Source of the DNA: an uncultured Solobacterium sp.
Lineage (GTDB): Bacteria; Bacillota_I; Bacilli_A; Erysipelotrichales; Erysipelotrichaceae
Reading direction: 5' to 3'
Assembly (NCBI GenBank): GCA_905194705.1
Contig: CAJJTI010000089.1
Location: forward strand, 1-7,679
DNA length: 7,679 nucleotides
Shown here piece by piece: positions 6,278-7,679 of the stretch; the first letter of the stretch is position 1; each line of letters opens with the position of its first letter. The position numbers and the translations under genes are program-made. The notes below the pieces were generated by a model. That model saw only the letters and a list, made by a program, of their open reading frames with translations, did no database searches and was not told the DNA's origin.

Positions 6278-6306
6278 TTGCATTCTAGTATACATTTTGA
6301 TACTAT
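6278..6306 (+). promoter_or_regulatory. Candidate promoter of tRNA-Lys
   Basis: TTGCAT (6278-6283), a 17-base spacer and TACTAT (6301-6306) preceded by TGA form an extended -10 promoter. TATAAA at 6304-6309 is an overlapping alternative. Transcription would start near 6313, about 9 bases before the mature tRNA. The boxes are embedded in nested inverted repeats (6273-6317). No clear terminator follows truA at 6263, so read-through from the operon into the tRNA is also possible. Confidence 0.45.
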
Positions 6307-6321
6307 AAATAAGCACATTAT

Positions 6322-6397
6322 GACTCCTTAGCTCAGTTGGTAGAGCAACTGACTCTTAATCAGTGGGTCGAGGGTTCGAGTCCCTCAGGAGTCACCA
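6322..6397 (+). tRNA. tRNA-Lys (anticodon CTT)
   Basis: This is a complete 76-base cloverleaf. The acceptor stem is GACTCCT/AGGAGTC, the D-arm GCTC/GAGC, the anticodon stem ACTGA/TCAGT with loop CTCTTAA, the variable loop GGGTC and the T-arm GAGGG/CCCTC with loop TTCGAGT. The discriminator is A and the CCA end is encoded (6395-6397). Loop positions 34-36 read CTT, which decodes the lysine codon AAG. All stems are perfectly paired. A terminator follows directly, so it appears to be a single-tRNA unit. Confidence 0.97.
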
Positions 6398-6409
6398 TTC
6401 TTGATTGAT

Positions 6410-6436
6410 AAACCGCATATTTATGTGGTTTTTTAT
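6410..6436 (+). terminator. Intrinsic terminator after tRNA-Lys
   Basis: AACCGCATA (6411-6419) pairs with TATGTGGTT (6422-6430) with one G-U pair; in practice the innermost pair opens to give a 4-base loop. The stem runs into a T-tract (6429-6434) and TATATTT. It lies 13 bases after the tRNA CCA end. Confidence 0.88.
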
Positions 6437-6520
6437 ATTTACAGACAATTCTTTGAGGCATAAGTAATAAATTTTTTTGAAGTTCAGGGGAATTACATAT
6501 TTTTTGCGAATAACATATAT

Positions 6521-6526
6521 AGGAGG
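6521..6526 (+). promoter_or_regulatory. Consensus Shine-Dalgarno fixing the start at 6535
   Basis: A perfect AGGAGG stands 8 bases before the ATG at 6535, the strongest ribosome site in the window. In the 80 bases between the tRNA terminator and this site I found no convincing -35/-10 pair. TTGAAG at 6477-6482 has no good partner at the right distance. Confidence 0.85.
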
Positions 6527-6534
6527 ATTTTTAT

Positions 6535-7350
6535 ATGTTATTTAATGAGAAGCAAAAAAGAGAAATAGAAAAAGGACAATCATTTGGATTATTAAAAGAA
6601 GAAATAAAATTGTATGCTAAACCATATTTTTCAGCTAAACAAATGCAGGAAATTAGAATTGGTTTAGAAGAAGGACAGGGAATGCGGGCAGTCAAAACAT
6701 ATGCACGTTTTTATTTATCACATAATGAAATGGCTGTACGAAGACAAAGAATAAGAGAAAGAGATTTTTATTGTGATGAGAAATTATATAAAAAGAAAAT
6801 GATATTACCAGCATTATCTGTTTTTACGATTTTTTTCTCCATATTTTCTATTTATGCTTTTTATTACTCTTTTTTTATTCATGCACCAGCATTAAATATT
6901 GAAGAAGAAGTTATATCTGTAAAATGCGGAGAAATAATAGATTTGAAATCTTATGTGCATACAACGGATGCTAGTAATTTAAAAGAAATTAATCAATATA
7001 CTTCAAAGCTGCCAGGGACATATTTTATTGCTTACGAAGCAGGTACAAGCAATAAAAAGAAAATAAAGTCTATGCGTATTAAAGTTACAGATAATCGACC
7101 ACCAGAAATTATCTTGAAAGAAGAAAAAATAAGAATATCTAGTATTGATGATTTTAACTGTAATGATTATATTGACCAAGTTAAAGACAATGTGAGTACA
7201 GAAAAAATACAAGTGGGTTGTAGCAGTGAACTTGATGCTTCACTGGAAGAACAAGATATTTTATATACAGCTGTTGATAAATATGGAAATACAGGGTATG
7301 CAAAAATGACAATTAAAATAGTTGGTAATGAAAATGAAAGCTTATCTTAA
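6535..7350 (+). CDS. Type II membrane protein with 29-residue cytoplasmic repeats and Ig-like extracytoplasmic domains
   Basis: This 271-residue protein has no function I can name. Residues 3-31 and 32-60 are two degenerate 29-residue repeats, with the start of a third at 61-70. Matching positions include Phe3/Phe32, KQ 6-7/35-36, EI 10-11/39-40, Gly14/Gly43, YA 27-28/56-57 and Tyr31/Tyr60. The unit FSAKQMQEIRIGLEEGQ resembles helical repeats I know from other Firmicutes proteins. KKK (86-88) followed by one hydrophobic helix (89-115) predicts N-in, C-out topology. The outer part holds two beta-rich, Ig-like modules, about 119-182 and 183-264. The second opens with DNRPPEI (182-188) and contains DILYTAVDKYGNTG, as in DUF5011-type surface modules. 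No LPxTG or protease motif is present. A peptidoglycan glycosyltransferase gene starts 46 bases downstream on the same strand, so an envelope role is likely but inferred. Confidence 0.85.
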   Translation: MLFNEKQKREIEKGQSFGLLKEEIKLYAKPYFSAKQMQEIRIGLEEGQGMRAVKTYARFYLSHNEMAVRRQRIRERDFYCDEKLYKKKMILPALSVFTIFFSIFSIYAFYYSFFIHAPALNIEEEVISVKCGEIIDLKSYVHTTDASNLKEINQYTSKLPGTYFIAYEAGTSNKKKIKSMRIKVTDNRPPEIILKEEKIRISSIDDFNCNDYIDQVKDNVSTEKIQVGCSSELDASLEEQDILYTAVDKYGNTGYAKMTIKIVGNENESLS

Positions 7351-7365
7351 TGTTATGTTAAGGAA

Positions 7366-7396
7366 TTTATAATGTAATTCATTTATAATTGAATTA
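7366..7396 (+). promoter_or_regulatory. Twin TATAAT boxes within direct and inverted repeats before the GT51 gene
   Basis: TTTATAAT occurs at 7366-7373 and again at 7382-7389, giving two perfect TATAAT hexamers 16 bases apart. TAATTCA (7375-7381) and TGAATTA (7390-7396) form an inverted repeat around the second one, reaching the A of the ATG. The first hexamer could serve as a -10 with a start near 7380. No -35 consensus is evident. The region is very AT-rich, so chance is a real alternative. Confidence 0.3.
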
Positions 7397-7679
7397 TGAA
7401 AAAGATAACAAAAGTTTTATTGATAACACTTACTGTATTAATTTTGATTCCGACATTGTACGCAAATAGTTGTTTTATAGAAGCACAAAAGTTGATGAAT
7501 TTAGAACCGATTTCAGAAAAAGTGGATGAATATACAGAAAAATCAGAATATATTCCGTTCGATGAAATAAATAAAGATTTTGTAAATGCGGTAGTTGCGA
7601 CAGAGGATAAAAGATTTTTTACGAGAAAAGGATTTGATTGGATTGCTTTAGCGAGAGCTGTAATTGTAAATATAGTAAG
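7396..7679 (+). CDS. Peptidoglycan glycosyltransferase (GT51) N-terminus, cut by window end
   Basis: The first 94 codons of a membrane-bound transglycosylase are visible, either a monofunctional enzyme or a class A penicillin-binding protein. Such enzymes polymerise lipid II into glycan strands at the outer face of the membrane. Residues 4-23 form the N-terminal membrane anchor. Residues 63-92 match GT51 motif 1: VNAVVATEDKRFF (63-75) with catalytic Glu70, then GFDWIALARAV (79-89). The motif normally reads ED-x2-F-x2-H-x-G; here Arg77 stands where His is usual. ATG 7396 is the only plausible start, because a stop lies in frame at 7375. It has no clear Shine-Dalgarno: AGGAA at 7361 is too far upstream. 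The remaining motifs and any transpeptidase domain lie beyond the window. Confidence 0.85.
   Translation, partial: MKKITKVLLITLTVLILIPTLYANSCFIEAQKLMNLEPISEKVDEYTEKSEYIPFDEINKDFVNAVVATEDKRFFTRKGFDWIALARAVIVNIV

Noticed and set aside
6113..7212. Minus-strand open frames near the truA tail and inside the repeat-protein gene
   Set aside because: They have low-complexity composition and no start signals, and they overlap supported features.
7350..7361. ATG overlapping the stop of the repeat-protein gene
   Set aside because: The frame is three codons long (ATG TTA TGT TAA) and cannot be a gene.

Overview
The window is AT-rich with strong Shine-Dalgarno sites, U-tailed terminators and ATG/GTG starts. 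It looks like a low-GC Gram-positive (Firmicutes) anaerobe. An oxygen-sensitive 2-hydroxyacyl-CoA dehydratase/activase-type iron-sulfur enzyme, a group II ECF transporter module linked to truA, and the style of the lineage-specific proteins would fit an Erysipelotrichia-type gut bacterium. That placement is inference; no rRNA or other marker is present.

Left part (1-1630, + strand). A large ORF, probably cut by the window start, joins the C-terminal half of an HgdB/YjiM-like (dehydratase or double-cubane-cluster protein) iron-sulfur subunit to a complete ATP-dependent activase of the BcrAD/HgdC/YjiL type. One base after its stop comes a small DUF4186 protein with a CCxxC motif. This pair is the most interesting unit in the window: an electron-injecting ATPase, its acceptor and a small Cys/His protein made from one transcript. 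It converges on a cyclophilin gene (1617-2093, - strand), and one hairpin spans both stop codons.

Middle (2100-2780). A divergent promoter region separates the cyclophilin gene from a 169-residue membrane-anchored protein. Its C-terminal domain resembles the RraB (RNase E regulator) fold family. A strong intrinsic terminator follows it.

ECF-truA operon (2783-6263). A -10 element precedes ecfA1-ecfA2-ecfT-truA, with each gene overlapping the next (25, 8 and 4 bases). EcfA1, EcfA2 and EcfT form the energizing module shared by several vitamin or metal S-components; no S-component gene lies here. TruA carries an unexplained C-terminal extension of about 86 residues.

Right part (6264-7679). A tRNA-Lys(CTT) gene has its own promoter and terminator. 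It is followed by a type II membrane protein with 29-residue cytoplasmic repeats and Ig-like extracytoplasmic domains, and then by the start of a peptidoglycan glycosyltransferase (GT51) gene cut by the window end. No gene-free stretch exceeds 300 bases. No mobile element, CRISPR array or phage gene was seen.
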